Shown here: positions 1 to 11,424 of the stretch, in pieces
Numbering within the stretch: the first letter of the stretch is position 1
How the letters are laid out: each line of letters opens with the position of its first letter
Assembly: GCA_018806985.1 (NCBI GenBank)
Contig: JADANN010000108.1
Coordinates: forward strand, 1,860,001-1,924,000
DNA: 64,000 nucleotides
Direction of reading: 5' to 3'
Source of the DNA: Angiostrongylus vasorum
Lineage: Eukaryota; Nematoda; Chromadorea; Rhabditida; Metastrongylidae
Program-made: the position numbers and the translations under genes
The notes under the pieces: model-generated
What the model was told of the DNA's origin: nothing
What the model saw: the letters and a program-made list of their open reading frames with translations, nothing else
Database searches by the model: none

Positions 1-113
1 TGGTACCAACTTGCCGACCCCGGAGTGGTGGAAGGCTTGGTGGGCCATGGGCACGGGAGATCAATTTCACGTATGTGTTACAGGACGCCTCCGACCACTG
101 AGCCACATGCGCC
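1..113 (-). repeat. Family A tRNA-derived SINE, cut by the window edge
   Basis: Reverse-strand copy of the head and core of SINE family A. It reads from the tRNA-like head (near 113) to the shared core at the window edge; the 3' half lies outside. Open frames through it are chance, because they run on into an unrelated family C fragment at 138-243. Confidence 0.85.
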
Positions 114-137
114 TTGCCGTTAGCTATATGAATGTGA

Positions 138-243
138 ATGCGCTAGCACCCGGAAAGGCTAATAGCGTGTTTTGTGCCCACCGCAGACATCTGCGGTTCG
201 GAGTTTTGCAAATGTCTCAGAATCATTGTGGTTATATTTCAAG
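138..243 (+). repeat. Family C fragment, 3' half
   Basis: It matches the part of family C after the tRNA-like centre: the ACCTGCGGT-like segment, then TTTTGCAAAT and CTCAG, then a T-rich TGTGGTTATATTTCA stretch. It directly follows an inverted family A piece. Confidence 0.75.
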
Positions 244-642
244 TTTTTCAATTTAAAATCTGAGTTGTAATGTTACGATATGGTTATCTTCTAGAGCTGA
301 CAGCCATGTTTAATGTGCGCTATATTCTGGTCTCGGCTATATTAAAGATGTTACGCTTGTGTTGCGAACCTCTGAACGTTGTGAAATGTGTGAATTGCGT
401 GAAGTTTCCCTTCTAGATTTCGTATGCTGAAATTGTAAATTTTCGTGGCCATTTCGATTGATTTCAATAAATAAAACATTCTACGCAGCAATACCACAAA
501 CTGATTGACCGATCTACCCGTCTGACAAGCTTGAGAAGCTTTCTCTTAAATTTTACGTGTCTGCATGGATTTCTTTTGTTGCTGTCTGCCTTACAGTGCT
601 TGTATGAATCTAACAGTTAATGAACTCTGAGTTTGATTACAG

Positions 643-3600
643 ATTTGTCCTATGTGTATCGCATGTCCTGAATTCGACGCCAATAGGGAAATTGACAATC
701 TGAAGACTCACTGGACAGCGTTTCATGCGTATGTCAGGTTGCTCCTTATGACTGTGACTGAGCTGAATGAATATCGTCTTAATATTTGCTGTTGACTTGA
801 CTTCACGTAGCAGCTGACGTCAGTGTTGCTGATAAGGTTCTTCTAGAAATTTGGAGGCTGCTACTTATCGTGCTGAACCAACACGTACTCTTGGCACCAC
901 TCGTCGACCTATGTTAGCAAGAAGAACGGCTCGTCAGCCTGCTGGTGTTGGTGTGAATATTGGTGGTGGTGGTGGTGCAACTGCTCAGCCTCCGACAGTT
1001 GGTATTACTACAGGACCAGCCACCCTTGGTTTACCACCTTGGAGTGCTGATATTTCTGACGTAGATGAAATGTTCCGAATGGTGAATCTCACTCGGCACA
1101 TTCCGACCTTGCCTCATATGCCTATTACTGCGGAAATGCAACGTGTTAGCAACCAGCTATTTCAAGTCAGTTCTAACTTTTCTTTACGTTGAGGAGATAT
1201 CGAAAACCTCACATGGTTATTTTAAGGTTTGTCCCTTTAAATTGTTGAAAATATTGTGTTCAGCCGGTAGCAAATGGTGCAGGTCTTTTGCCTACTTTGG
1301 GTTCTCTGCGTAATGTTGTTACAAGAAATAGTGAATATGCACAACCGCGAAGCTCTACCACTGGCAGGCAGACTTCTGTTGCAACAGTAAGCTATAAAGT
1401 GGCAACTAATCCGTATTTTGTAGTTGCTAATATCCTAAATTTATTCAATCTATCGTTTTAGGCGCTTCCTCAAATAGTTCGACCTTTACGGGTGGTTTCC
1501 ATCTATCCCTCAACTGATTCTCAGGTATTTGTCATGAAGTGAGAATTTGTTTAGGGGACGTATTTTATTTCTAATTGGTTTACTATGTGGTCATTTGAGA
1601 CTTTGGTTCTTTTGGAATAACTTAAGAAGAGTATTTGTTTGCTAATATTACTGTTATATTTTTGCAATATGTTAAACGGTCTTAGGTTGGCACTCCTGAC
1701 GAACTGGAGCCATTCGAGGAGTTAACAGAAGATGACTCTAGTGATGTAGGTGCTTTTGTAGATGAGCTGGACGTTACACAAGAAGAACATGAATATCATC
1801 GGTTAGTTTTCCACATAGATAGGGGGGGTGGTGGAAAGCGTCGCTATCTTTTGAAGCAGAGAATATTTTTTACTGCACGTCATTATGAAAAGAATGATGG
1901 AAGCATTCTTAAACTGCTTTTTGTAACCATTCTTTCTTAACAACGTGAAAACCGATTTCCACTTATTATTACCTCATTCTTTGCCAGATTCTTGATGTTA
2001 ATTTCATCTTAGAAAGATAGAAGAAAGAAACATATATAATACATAGTATAGTACTTGGGCACTTGGACGGCCCGTTCTCAGCGGTCGTGCGGGCCTCAGC
2101 ACAATCTCCATTGTCCGGTGTTTTGCTGGTTTAGCCACTGTGTTTTCCTGGAGTCCCAAGGCCAACTTGGCCAAACTCTGCCGTAGGTCGTTAGCACCAT
2201 AGGCAGTCACCGCCCTTGTGGATCAGAAAGTGGTTTGCCACCATGCGACTGGTCTGATACCCAGTACAGTGATGGATCCAGGTACTAGTATTGGTTTAGT
2301 TCTATCTGGGCTTCCTGATGGAAACGCCGGGCTCCTTCTGAGCTTGGAAGACCCTGCCTAGGAGGACGCATCCCCCCGCCGCACATTGCAGCGCGACACC
2401 CAGGAACACCTCCCAGCCACGATACCGTTGGGAGGACATAGTATAGTATGAGTGTTAAATTAGAATAACATATCTGGGTTCATAACGGTTTGCCGATTGA
2501 GGTAGATATTAGGAAGCTCCAGATTTTTTGGCTGTAAGACACAATTTTTCTTGTGCTACCAGTATGTTTCTGACTTTAAGCCTACACATCGTACTTCTGT
2601 CGCTTTTTTCCGTGGAGATTCCTATCCTGAAAACGAAATCAATCAGAAAAGCGGTTCCATCCAACTGATTGTAACCATATCTGCGAATACCTAGTTGTCG
2701 TTTGCACTTGTTGCACTGACACTAGGTATTTTAAAGATTTAAATTTCATGTTCAACTCTTTCGGACATTTTTATTCCAAGTTACTTTAGAAGTGAAGTAA
2801 CATTTCTGAAGAATCTTTACTCAGTCTTTCACATAAATCTACCAAGATTGCATCCTCTCAAATGCTGTAGTTATCGAGAAATTGTTAACGGTTTTCGAGG
2901 AACTGGCTTCGGACTCTGAGTGTTAAATAATATCTCAGCTTACATATTCTGGAACCTCGTTGCTTAAATGACGTGTTTTAGTTCTGAAATGGCGATGGCG
3001 GTTAGCGACCACAGCGTTACGTCTCATACTATGTGCGAAGATAGCGCTACCACTGCGGCGCCGTCTGACAGTGAATTCGAATTCACTTTTTCTGCTTATG
3101 AAGACAGTGAAGTAAGGATGCAATTTATTTCTGACCGTCTGGTATCCTTATTGTCATGCGGGTTTCTGCTTTACGATTATCTCGATATTGTTCAGTCCAC
3201 TTTTTTGGAAACTCGAGGTACCTGTACTACGAAATAAACCCACATGCAGTTTGGTTCGCTAGGGTATTCAGGATTCCCGTGACTTATGTTTTGTGTTTAA
3301 AGTGTATCCTTTTTCAGACATCTTCGAACCCTGGAGACAATGAGGGAGGTGATTCGTTATCAATGACAGAGAATAAACTATCGCCTTTCGACCGTCCACT
3401 TTCAAAAAGGGATATTTGGAGAGGTTTGTTGTTTTTCCCAGTTGTTTCTTCAATTTAAAAATTTGTAGCGCTTATCTATTAAATGTGGCATGCAAGTAAG
3501 TAACACTGTGAAATATCGGCTATTTTTAGCTTTGAGGTCAGAGCTAACGTCGGAAGAGTTTGAGACATTCAAGAACGTTTTACGAAGGGAACCGAGCAGG

Positions 3601-6230
3601 GATTTGGACGAAAATGAGGGTGATCCAGTGGCAGAGCTGGCAGGAAGAGAACAGGAACAGGTGAAAACGGACGACAATCGGGAAGCGCAGAGTTGGCTGA
3701 GTCTCGTCTATGATGTGCCACCACTCCAGTCCTTTTCAGTTGGTGGTTACTGGAACGACAAGCGTTTTCTTAGGCAGCGGTGGGTGTACTTTCCGTCCAT
3801 ATGAACATATGCTCAAAGTGGTCCTATCACTGTTGTATTAGAAACTCTTTGATAATTTATGTTCTATACACAAGACTATTTGGAGCGAATCTATATTCAT
3901 TTTTCAGAAAGATGAATCGGGAGATGAGTATGTCAAGTGGTACCGAATCCATTTTGGATAAAGCAGATATTGTACTGGCTATGATTCGTGACATTGGCGT
4001 TGTTCCACCTAGAGGGAGAGAATATTCAAGCCATGGTTAGTTGTCGTTTCAAATTTGCTCGCTACTTCATGGCCAAATATGTCTCCATAGGGTTTTGAAT
4101 AGTTAAGGATAAAAAAGGATGAAGCTTCCGGCGTTGATCAATCCCCTGAGGGATGCGCCATGCATTCGACTTCATTTAGCATCGCTAGAGGTGATTGGAT
4201 GCATATTTGGCATATACATTGACTCGCGGTGGCCTACCAATATATCGAGTTAGTGCTGCTATCTTCCCAGAAAAATTTGGTACCAATTTGCCGACCCGAA
4301 GGTATGGAGGCTTGGTGAGCCTGGAGCGCGAGATCGATCCCAAGTATATTCCAGGATGCCTCTAACCGCTGCGCTACACGCATCCTTTGTATAGTTATTG
4401 TTCAAAAAGCGTATCATCTCTAGAACTCCGTCTTTTTCTTTTTTACGCTTTTTATTTCCATTATACCGTTTATGTATCCAATGACTACAAGAAATTTTAG
4501 ACTTCTCATTGCGAAGAACGTTATCTCAACTTGATCTACCTAATATGAGTTGTGGTGAATGTGAAGCCATTTCGAGTGAGGAGAGCATGGAGAGCATTAC
4601 TGCGGAACGACTTCGCCAAGTAATTAACTTTTTTCTTTACGAAAGCTGTCAATGCTTTCAAATTTAAAACCAACATCTGTCTCATGATGAGCTTTATTAA
4701 TTGGAATAAAATTCATTGGAATACCCACATTTTTAACAGAAGCTTGCTTATTCTAACAAAGTGAAACTCTGGACCTTACATCTGATTATCTGGGCCCTAT
4801 GGATCGTTCCTTCTCTTTTTTTTTCCTTTTTTTTTGTTGAAGCTCGTTTCATGTGAAAAGAACGGATTGTTCTCTAGAATATATCGTTGATATTTGGCTC
4901 TCCTGCGTACGCAAAAGGTTCTTGAATTTTTTGCCACCTAAATGTTTTTTGGATTTTATCTGAAGAGAAGAACTAAAGCAAAATCTGGGAAAAGATGTAT
5001 ACATTTATCCTTGAAGTGATAGGGCATAGCTTCTCTTATACAGTTCCGATATCGAGTTCTCGACCATGGAGCATTCAGATTTGGTGAGTTCGAGGTGCTG
5101 TCAGACTAGCGTATAGGCAGGTTGAACCGTTTACGTAATAAAGGCCATCACTACAATTACGCTACGTGCTCTTATCTTTTGTTCATGCAGTTTAATTTCC
5201 AGTAACTGTCCTTAATTTAATTCCTTTCTCTTACTTTCGTGCCACTATTATCTGCAACTGTTTTTTGTTTATATTTCATCTGTATAAGAGATTTTTTGGT
5301 TTTTTCTAGGATGCTTTGCTTGTTGCTTCGCAACAGCTGCAGTCAGAATCTGATATTGTTACTGCGATTTCAACAGACACAATAATCCGCTCACCGCACG
5401 AAATGCAAGATGGTGCTTCTGCTTTACAACCTGCTTCGTCTTCTCAAGTTAGGTAGGTGAAATATTCCAAGCAAAATCCGAGCTATATTAAGTGAGAAAT
5501 AACACTTTTCACAGAGTGTATTCTCGATAATGAAAGTATTATGATGGCTTTTAAATGGTACTATGTCGTTTGTTTTGAAATTTTTCAAAGTGATGTCGTT
5601 GGAGAGTAGCTGTTGACTTTTTTATTTGCTGCCTACTACAATTTTTCACGGCAGGATATAGTGTGAAATACAACTAGAACGATGTTGAGTATTTCGCAAA
5701 ACTTGGACCTCGGACCAGATCGAACCACTGCTATCAGTTTAACTTTGCCGCTGACGGGTGATTGCTTATGGTTTCGTTAGGTAGAAAACTAGCTGTGAGA
5801 AACGCAAACCAAGGGCTCCGTGGTGCAGTGTGTAATACGCGAGCCCTCGGAAGTGGTAATCGAGGTTTGGTCTGGCCCGGGGTCCAAGTTTTACGATTAT
5901 CTCAGCATCGTTGTGGTAGTAGGTGTGGAATTATTGTGCTTGTGCATAGTTGCGTTTTACATTTTTTACGTGCAGTATTTATGACTCTAGCAAGTGTAGA
6001 ATACGTCATAAATAAGTGAGCTGTGCTGAACAAACACATGTCAATTCATCTACTGCATGGCTGAAATCATTAGAACTTTTTTTATCGGGAATCATAATTT
6101 TAAAGTCGGGTTACAATATTCCTGTTTTCTTAGTGAGGGTGAATCTTCTGAGGATGATGACGTGTCGGAACAATCAGTTCGTCCAGACGAGGTTGAATTC
6201 CTCGCAAATGACGCCACATCGCGTGCATAA
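643..6230 (+). CDS. 3' part of a multi-exon gene; zinc-finger-like motif and acidic low-complexity protein
   Basis: Exons read here: 643-728, 847-1165, 1264-1386, 1462-1524, 1686-1801, 2982-3111, 3318-3423, 3530-3779, 3908-4035, 4501-4619, 5030-5083, 5310-5452 and 6134-6230 (TAA). All junctions are AG/GT and all phases join, giving 1734 bases, 577 residues plus stop. The first exon encodes a CPMC...H...H pattern (C-x2-C, then HWTAFH), like a C2H2 or UBZ-type finger. Then come a Gly-rich run, a stretch ending in PITAEMQRV, and long Asp/Glu/Ser-rich segments; the protein ends ESSEDDDVSEQ...DATSRA. The true start is upstream of 643 or in an exon I could not fix. Introns hold a family B element (2054-2435), a SINE A (4111-4386) and family C pieces (5625-5935). 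I do not recognise the family. The clean splicing and lack of frameshifts argue for a functional gene; it may be a scaffold or ubiquitin-pathway protein, but that is a guess. Confidence 0.82.
2054..2435 (+). mobile_element. Family B element with a 13 bp target duplication
   Basis: A full-length copy of the ~385 bp family B. It is flanked by a perfect direct repeat ACATAGTATAGTA at 2041-2053 and 2436-2448, which fixes both ends. It begins CTTGGGCACTTGGACGG and ends CGTTGGGAGG. There is no poly(A) tail and no terminal inverted repeat, which fits retroposition rather than a DNA transposon. It lies in an intron of the thirteen-exon gene in the same direction. Confidence 0.9.
4111..4386 (-). mobile_element. 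Family A tRNA-derived SINE, near full length
   Basis: Complete reverse-strand copy: the tRNA-like head is near 4386 and the A-rich edge (T-rich on its own strand) starts at 4111. A short repeat ATAGTTA flanks it on both sides, a weak possible target duplication. It sits in the 4036-4500 intron of the left-end gene, antisense to it. Confidence 0.85.
5625..5935. repeat. Two family C fragments in opposite directions
   Basis: 5625-5775 is a reverse copy lacking the tRNA-like centre. It opens with CTGCCTACTA and the GGCAGG hairpin half and ends with GACGGGTGATTGCT. 5808-5935 is a forward copy with a tRNA-like start (CCGTGGTGCAGTGTG, then TCTGGCCCGGGG) and CTCAGCATCGTTGTGGT. The pair forms a fold-back arrangement inside the last intron of the left-end gene. 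Confidence 0.7.
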
Positions 6231-7233
6231 AATTTCATGCAGTTGTTGAAGCTTCATATGGTACGAGTTTCTCTGACTTGACCTTATATATTTCTATAAC
6301 GAGTTGTTTCTTTTTTGGGTTATAATGTCTTCAGCCTGTTCTTCTGTGGGCTGGAGCATGTACATTGTTCTAGTCTTGGATTTCACATCTTTCTTTTTGT
6401 TTTCGGTGTCTAAGAGAATTCCATTGCTCAATATAGCGTTGTATATCCTTGTCGTCTAATTTGAACGTTACTCATGCTTCTGTGCATTTGTATACTACTG
6501 TTAAACGTTTTTCATGCTGCTCTTTAATAGGATCCCGCTGTTTGCGTTTTGAACATGTCTGAATATGATTCTGGCTTGGGTTTTGAAATACTGCTGAGAA
6601 TTTTCAACAGTCATGCCGTCATGAGTGATATGACTAATTTTCCATATGCCACTTTCTTGTGTCGAAAAGTTTTCCCTATTACACCTTTTGTAACCGATAC
6701 TTATTTTTTCGTATATAGATATTCTGTTAAGAATTGACTGAGAAATTCTGTTTTCTACACATAATTCACAAAGAGTGTTTTGAGACGATTTTGTTGATTT
6801 CGTTCCCGTGACAGAGGAGGGTCTTAAGATATTTAAGAGTGGCGAAATTAGTACAGATGAGGGACGTACTACAACGTCTCGAATGTAAGCACATACATCC
6901 CTCATTTGTTGACGGAGTAACTTGGAAACACCGACTGTTCCTAGTAGGGTGGATACTCGATGGTTTTACTCTGGCTCTGCGTTCCACTTGTCTGTGAGGG
7001 TACTCGTGCTGCACGCTGCGGAGTAGTATCCATTGTAGCAAATATGTTAGGTTAAGCATCGTGTTTTCTGTACAGAAATTCATCGCCTAGTTAGGACTAT
7101 ATTTCAAATGGAATATCTTGGCTCACATATTCTGATGACATTTTGGAAGGCTTCACAATTGAAGGCCACTTCTCATATATTAACTTATTAGCTTAATGCA
7201 CAATGTAGCGATCGTCTTTTGACTTACATATAT
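6231..7233. other. No gene seen
   Basis: AT-rich sequence after the stop codon of the left-end gene. Open frames on both strands are short, overlap each other and have no convincing splice context. Some of it is presumably 3' UTR; I see no sure poly(A) signal. Confidence 0.5.
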
Positions 7234-7510
7234 AAAAAAGGATAAAGCTCTCAGCGTGATCAATTCCTTAGATGCGCCATGCATCCGAATTCATTAGGCA
7301 TCGTTTGGAGGTGATTGAATGCATATCTGGCCTTTACAATGACTCGCAGTGGCCTACCGATGTATCGAGCCAGTGCTGCTATCCTCCCAGACAAGTCTGG
7401 TACCAATTTGCCGATCGCGGAGGGACGGAAGGCTTAGTGGTCCAGTGGCGAGGGAATCGACCCCGTGTGTATTGCAGGGCGCTTCCGACTACTGCGCAAC
7501 ACGCACCCTT
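7234..7510 (-). mobile_element. Family A tRNA-derived SINE
   Basis: Near full-length reverse copy. It starts AAAAAAGGATAAAGCTC (complement of the T-rich SINE end) and finishes in the head sequence CTGCGCAACACGCACCC. The central core and the GATCGA B-box region are recognisable but slightly decayed. Confidence 0.87.
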
Positions 7511-7959
7511 TAATTTGCACATACATGCCTACCAATTCCTTACATAGAAATCTCATTGCTTTTCTCGAAACCATTCATGTAGAGCACTGCCTATCGCTCA
7601 AGATGGTGTTCGCTCATCTGTGGAAGGTGGAACACCTGTCGTACTTGTGAAAAAAATGCATGTAAATGTTCTTCTGTGGTGTAAAATTGAAGTGATGGCT
7701 CTTTTGAACCCATTGCATCTGAAAAAAGTAACCTTTTTTCCTGTGGGGCTGAACTTCTGGGGAAACGTTGCTTCACTCTAATTGGGTTATTTCAGCTTCT
7801 TTTTTTTAAAAATAGTATTAACTTTTATTGTGGACAATACGTTATTTCCCTTCTAGTCAAGTTTGAAATGTTTTGGTTTTATGAGCAGTTGTAGCAAATT
7901 TGCTGTTCAGTGCCAACAGATGGCTTCCTTGAATATTATACTTGAATATTATAATAGAA

Positions 7960-8112
7960 CCAACCAATTTGCTCCACTGAAGAAGATTTCCCGCGAAACG
8001 AATGCAAAGACCCACAACGTGAGGACGAATGAGTGTGGACCAGCAACTCGGACCATCGGCTTTGAAGAAGACGAGGACGTCGAGATGTTAGCCGAGTAGT
8101 TTTTTTTTAAAT
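7960..8112 (+). repeat. Family E fragment
   Basis: 3' half of family E: AAGACCCACAACGTGAGGACGA, then GAAGAAGACGAGGACGTCGAGA, then GTTAGCCGAGTAG. Other copies end GCCGAATAAA. An open frame ending ...VEMLAE crosses it; the same ending appears wherever the repeat is in frame, so it comes from the repeat and not from a host gene. Confidence 0.7.
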
Positions 8113-8518
8113 CAACCTGGTGTTACATTATCAAATGAATTGAAGAAAATTGATTTGATAGCGTATTACAACATTATAACCCACTATCTGAATCAGCTCT
8201 GCTCCATTTTTCGAGATGGTGGAGACTCTTGTCATCGTAGGCTTGAGTTCAAGAAAATGCGAATACTTTGCTTGCGGAAAAATTAGTGCATAATATTAGT
8301 CGGCAAGCTGAAGCTGAATTTCTATGATTTTCTGATAAAAGATCACTGACCCGGAATTCTGATACAAATCGTTTTTGTATCCTTAGATTGTGGTGAAGAT
8401 AAACCTATCGACACAGCCTTACTGTATGAGCTGGTGGAAGACACCGTTTAACAACAGTTTCTACCAGCGGCCAGTAGCACTGTGGTCTTTGGTTGAGACT
8501 AGGCCGACGCTGGACTTT

Positions 8519-8668
8519 TTGGATACTTGGACAGCCCGTCTTCACTAGTTGTGCGGGCGCCATCACAATCACCAATTTTTTTCCTTTTTTAAAGACTTCC
8601 GGTTGAGACATTGTGGTTCGCTGGGATCCCGAGGTCAGCAGGGCTAAAGTCTGCCCTGAAGTCGACGT
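8519..8668 (+). repeat. Truncated family B element
   Basis: 5' third of family B: TACTTGGACAGCCCGTC, GTTGTGCGGGC, then GGTTCGCTGGGATCCCGAGG and AGTCTGCCCTGAAGTCG. A T-rich insertion (about 8576-8592) interrupts it and the rest is missing. Confidence 0.75.
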
Positions 8669-9114
8669 TACTTTTCGAGTATCGGGTTTCGGTGTCGTTT
8701 GAAATGTTCGAACTGACACTTACTGATCGCTTCATTCTTCAATGTTTTCTAGATACTTTAATACATAAATAGCCCTTAATTCAGCTGCGACTTGTGGATC
8801 TGTCAACTCTCTTCGCTGACGTGGTGAGTGCTGGTTGAGCGTGATTTTCGTGGAATTTCAAGGTAACCGTGCTAGGGCGTCTATATGGTAACACCACAAG
8901 GAGTCGTTATTGGGTGTAGAAAACCAATGTGCTTCGTTGCCTTACGAAACGGCCGTGATTCCTGTGACAAGTTGAGAGACTCGCTAGCATGTTTGAAAAC
9001 CTATACAATAAAACGAAATATTCAAGAGACCGACTTCCAGTAAACCTCGGCATGAATGATCGATGTATTTATTTATGTTTTTTATGAACTGATCTTGTTA
9101 AGCTAATATGGGGT

Positions 9115-9215
9115 TGTTATGAGTTGTCGTTGTCGTTGTCGTTGTTGGTCGTTGGCTGACGTTTCGGCGATTTCGCCTTTCTCACAGCCGTGCTGTTACG
9201 AGCGGGATGAGTGGA
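9115..9215 (-). repeat. Short tandem run and diverged family E tail
   Basis: A GTTGTC-type run (TTGTCG repeated at about 9125-9145) leads into GGCTGACGTTTCGGCGAT, the complement of the family E end (…CGAAACGTTAGCC). The match is partial. Confidence 0.5.
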
Positions 9216-9336
9216 GGGGCATCTTGCATCAGCTCAACAAGATCAGTTTATAAGAACATGTAAATAATGAAGATATTATTCATGAAGGGTTCCAAATTAT
9301 ACTCAGATTTGATTGCTTCCACCTATCTTCATCAGT

Positions 9337-9623
9337 AGGGCGCGTTTGGCGCAGTGGTCGGAGGCGCCCTGCAGCACACACATGGTATCGATCCCCACTC
9401 CCACGGCTCACCAAACCTTCTATCCCTCCGGACTAGGCAAATTGGTATCAGACTTCTCTGGGAGAATAGCAGCATTGGCTCGATACATCGGTAGGCCACT
9501 GCGTGTCATTGTAAAGGCCATATATGCATCCAGTCACCTCCAAACGATGCTTAATGAAGTCGAATGCATGGCGCATCCCTCAGCGACTGATCAACGCCTA
9601 GAGCTTTATCCTTTTTTTGTATG
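9337..9623 (+). mobile_element. Family A tRNA-derived SINE with a 10 bp target duplication
   Basis: Forward full-length copy flanked by CTTCATCAGT at 9327-9336 and 9624-9633. The A box TGGCGCAGTGG (9347-9357) fits the RNA polymerase III consensus. The B-box region TATCGATCC (about 9387) has one mismatch. Core and tail follow, ending GAGCTTTATCC plus seven T, a possible pol III terminator. It is the best-bounded copy of the family here. Confidence 0.92.
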
Positions 9624-9633
9624 CTTCATCAGT

Positions 9634-11123
9634 GGGAATGTGCTTCGTACCGAGCGCACGAGTTTTTCAGTTCACCATCCAGGCTGCTACGTGTAAATGT
9701 GTAAGCATTCTCCTAGCAAAAAACAGGAGTATTTGGTTTTCTAACGCTGAACATTCGACTTTAATCACACAGAATTCAGTTACTGACCAAAATTTTGATA
9801 TTGATTATGGTTGCTTTGGACCTCAAGCCTTGAAAATGACTCAGTTCCAGCACTGGAAGCCGTTAACTTGAAAAGCGTGTGTTTGGTTCATTACTTGTTA
9901 CCTACTTCTGCTCACTATGAATAAACTTCTTTAAACTGTACTTTTGTAAAAGAACATAACGTTAACAGTTGGTACTTTTATGTATGAAAGTGATTCTACC
10001 TGTTCTAAAAAATAGAACAAGAATGCTCTCATGCGAATCGGAATGGAAGTTTCTCACTTTTCCCGTCTGTTCTGCTTTCATCCCCATGTTTATTTTTTAG
10101 CTTTCCCTACCTAAGTCTGAATGTTCAGAAGAAAAAATGAGTGGAGAGTTGAGTCTAACCTAATGTGACTAAAGGTCACATCGTGTATCCATTGCGATTT
10201 CAGTGCCTTCCTAAAGTGAACGGTCTGCATAAACTCTGTGTTGGAATCCTATAGGAAGGAAGTCAGATTGTGCAGCTTGTGCCATGTTCTCCTTCACTTG
10301 TAATCTACGTCACCCCTATGTTACAACGGTAGGGTCAACGTCCAGGACATCAGCTGAATGAATGACCTAATCCACATCTACGATTGGAAGCTACTGTTTA
10401 TTCGGGAAAATCCCACTGCTGTAACCGCCTAGAACCGTCCGCTTTGAACTCGTGAATAGACGATGAAGAAACAAAGCCGTTACGTCATCGCACATAGATG
10501 GTGGAACAAGAACGTAAGTAACTCCCTTTCAGGGTAGAAATCATGGTGGTATTTTCACAGATGGTAAAAGATGAAGGCCTTTAGCTGTTTCTTTAGACTT
10601 AGTTGAAAGGACTGAAACCAAGAAAAACGCTCAAATCTCGAGAAATTGTTGGAAGGTTTATTTTTTTAACGATTCACACGAATTCGGAGAATAAATCAAA
10701 CATGCAGTACATATGACTGCTGTATTAAGTATAAGACAGAAAGAGGCTCTTATGCTTTGGCGCTTCCGGTCCCTTCTGAATTCTGAAAAGAAGCTCTATC
10801 AGCTTTTGTAAAATTTTTGTATTGAAACACGTACAAGGGAAGCGGCAGAGATTTAGATGATAGTATATGTTTATGTTTGATGTTGTAAACTCAACTTTAC
10901 CATTATAAAAACACTTGACTTAACAAGAAATAAAGTGTGGAACTAGAAGGGGAAATAAAAGTCAGGACCGTTAAGAAAGTTGATATATTTATTTATATGA
11001 TCTTATAAACTGATCTTCTTTAAGAAAGATCGTTAAGAAAGTGTTGCAGTGAATGGGTTTATTAACCATATTTCTTCAAGCGCCCTTGACATTCTGGGTA
11101 CAAGATGATAACACAGAATAAAA
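9634..11123. other. No gene recognised
   Basis: Unique-looking AT-rich sequence. Open frames are short and not supported by splice sites. I cannot assign any function. Confidence 0.45.
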
Positions 11124-11210
11124 TGGAAGGGGTTGGTGGGTCTGGGGGCGCGGGGATCGATCCCATGTGTATTGAACGGCGCCTCAGACCATTGCCGCTA
11201 CACACGCCAT
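11124..11210 (-). repeat. Family A head-only fragment
   Basis: Only the tRNA-like head and a few core bases are present. On the - strand it reads GGCGTGTGTAGCGG...GGGATCGATCCCCGCGCCCC; the first and last bases can still pair like an acceptor stem, with one G-U pair. The B box GATCGATCC is intact. The core and T-rich end are absent. Confidence 0.75.
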
Positions 11211-11424
11211 AATACAGAATAGGGATCTAAATTGTAAGTGTTCTCTGTTTACGAAAGAGTTCATAGTTTCCATTATGTGATGACCTTAGTTCGGTGTCTC
11301 TACAAAATGATCGCTGTTATGTGATGCAATCGCATGTACACGAGGACGTATTCACCAGGCTCCATTCAACCAAGTAGATGAGAACGGTGCTCGAGAGGTA
11401 CTGATTGCTTCATCCAAGGAAAAG

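Noticed and set aside
11..256. 81-codon open frame at the window start
   Set aside because: It joins an inverted SINE A and a family C fragment; the same peptide pieces appear wherever these repeats occur.
5808..5890. Possible tRNA gene (GGTGCAGTGTGTAA...)
   Set aside because: No closed cloverleaf and a poor B box; it matches the tRNA-like centre of family C.
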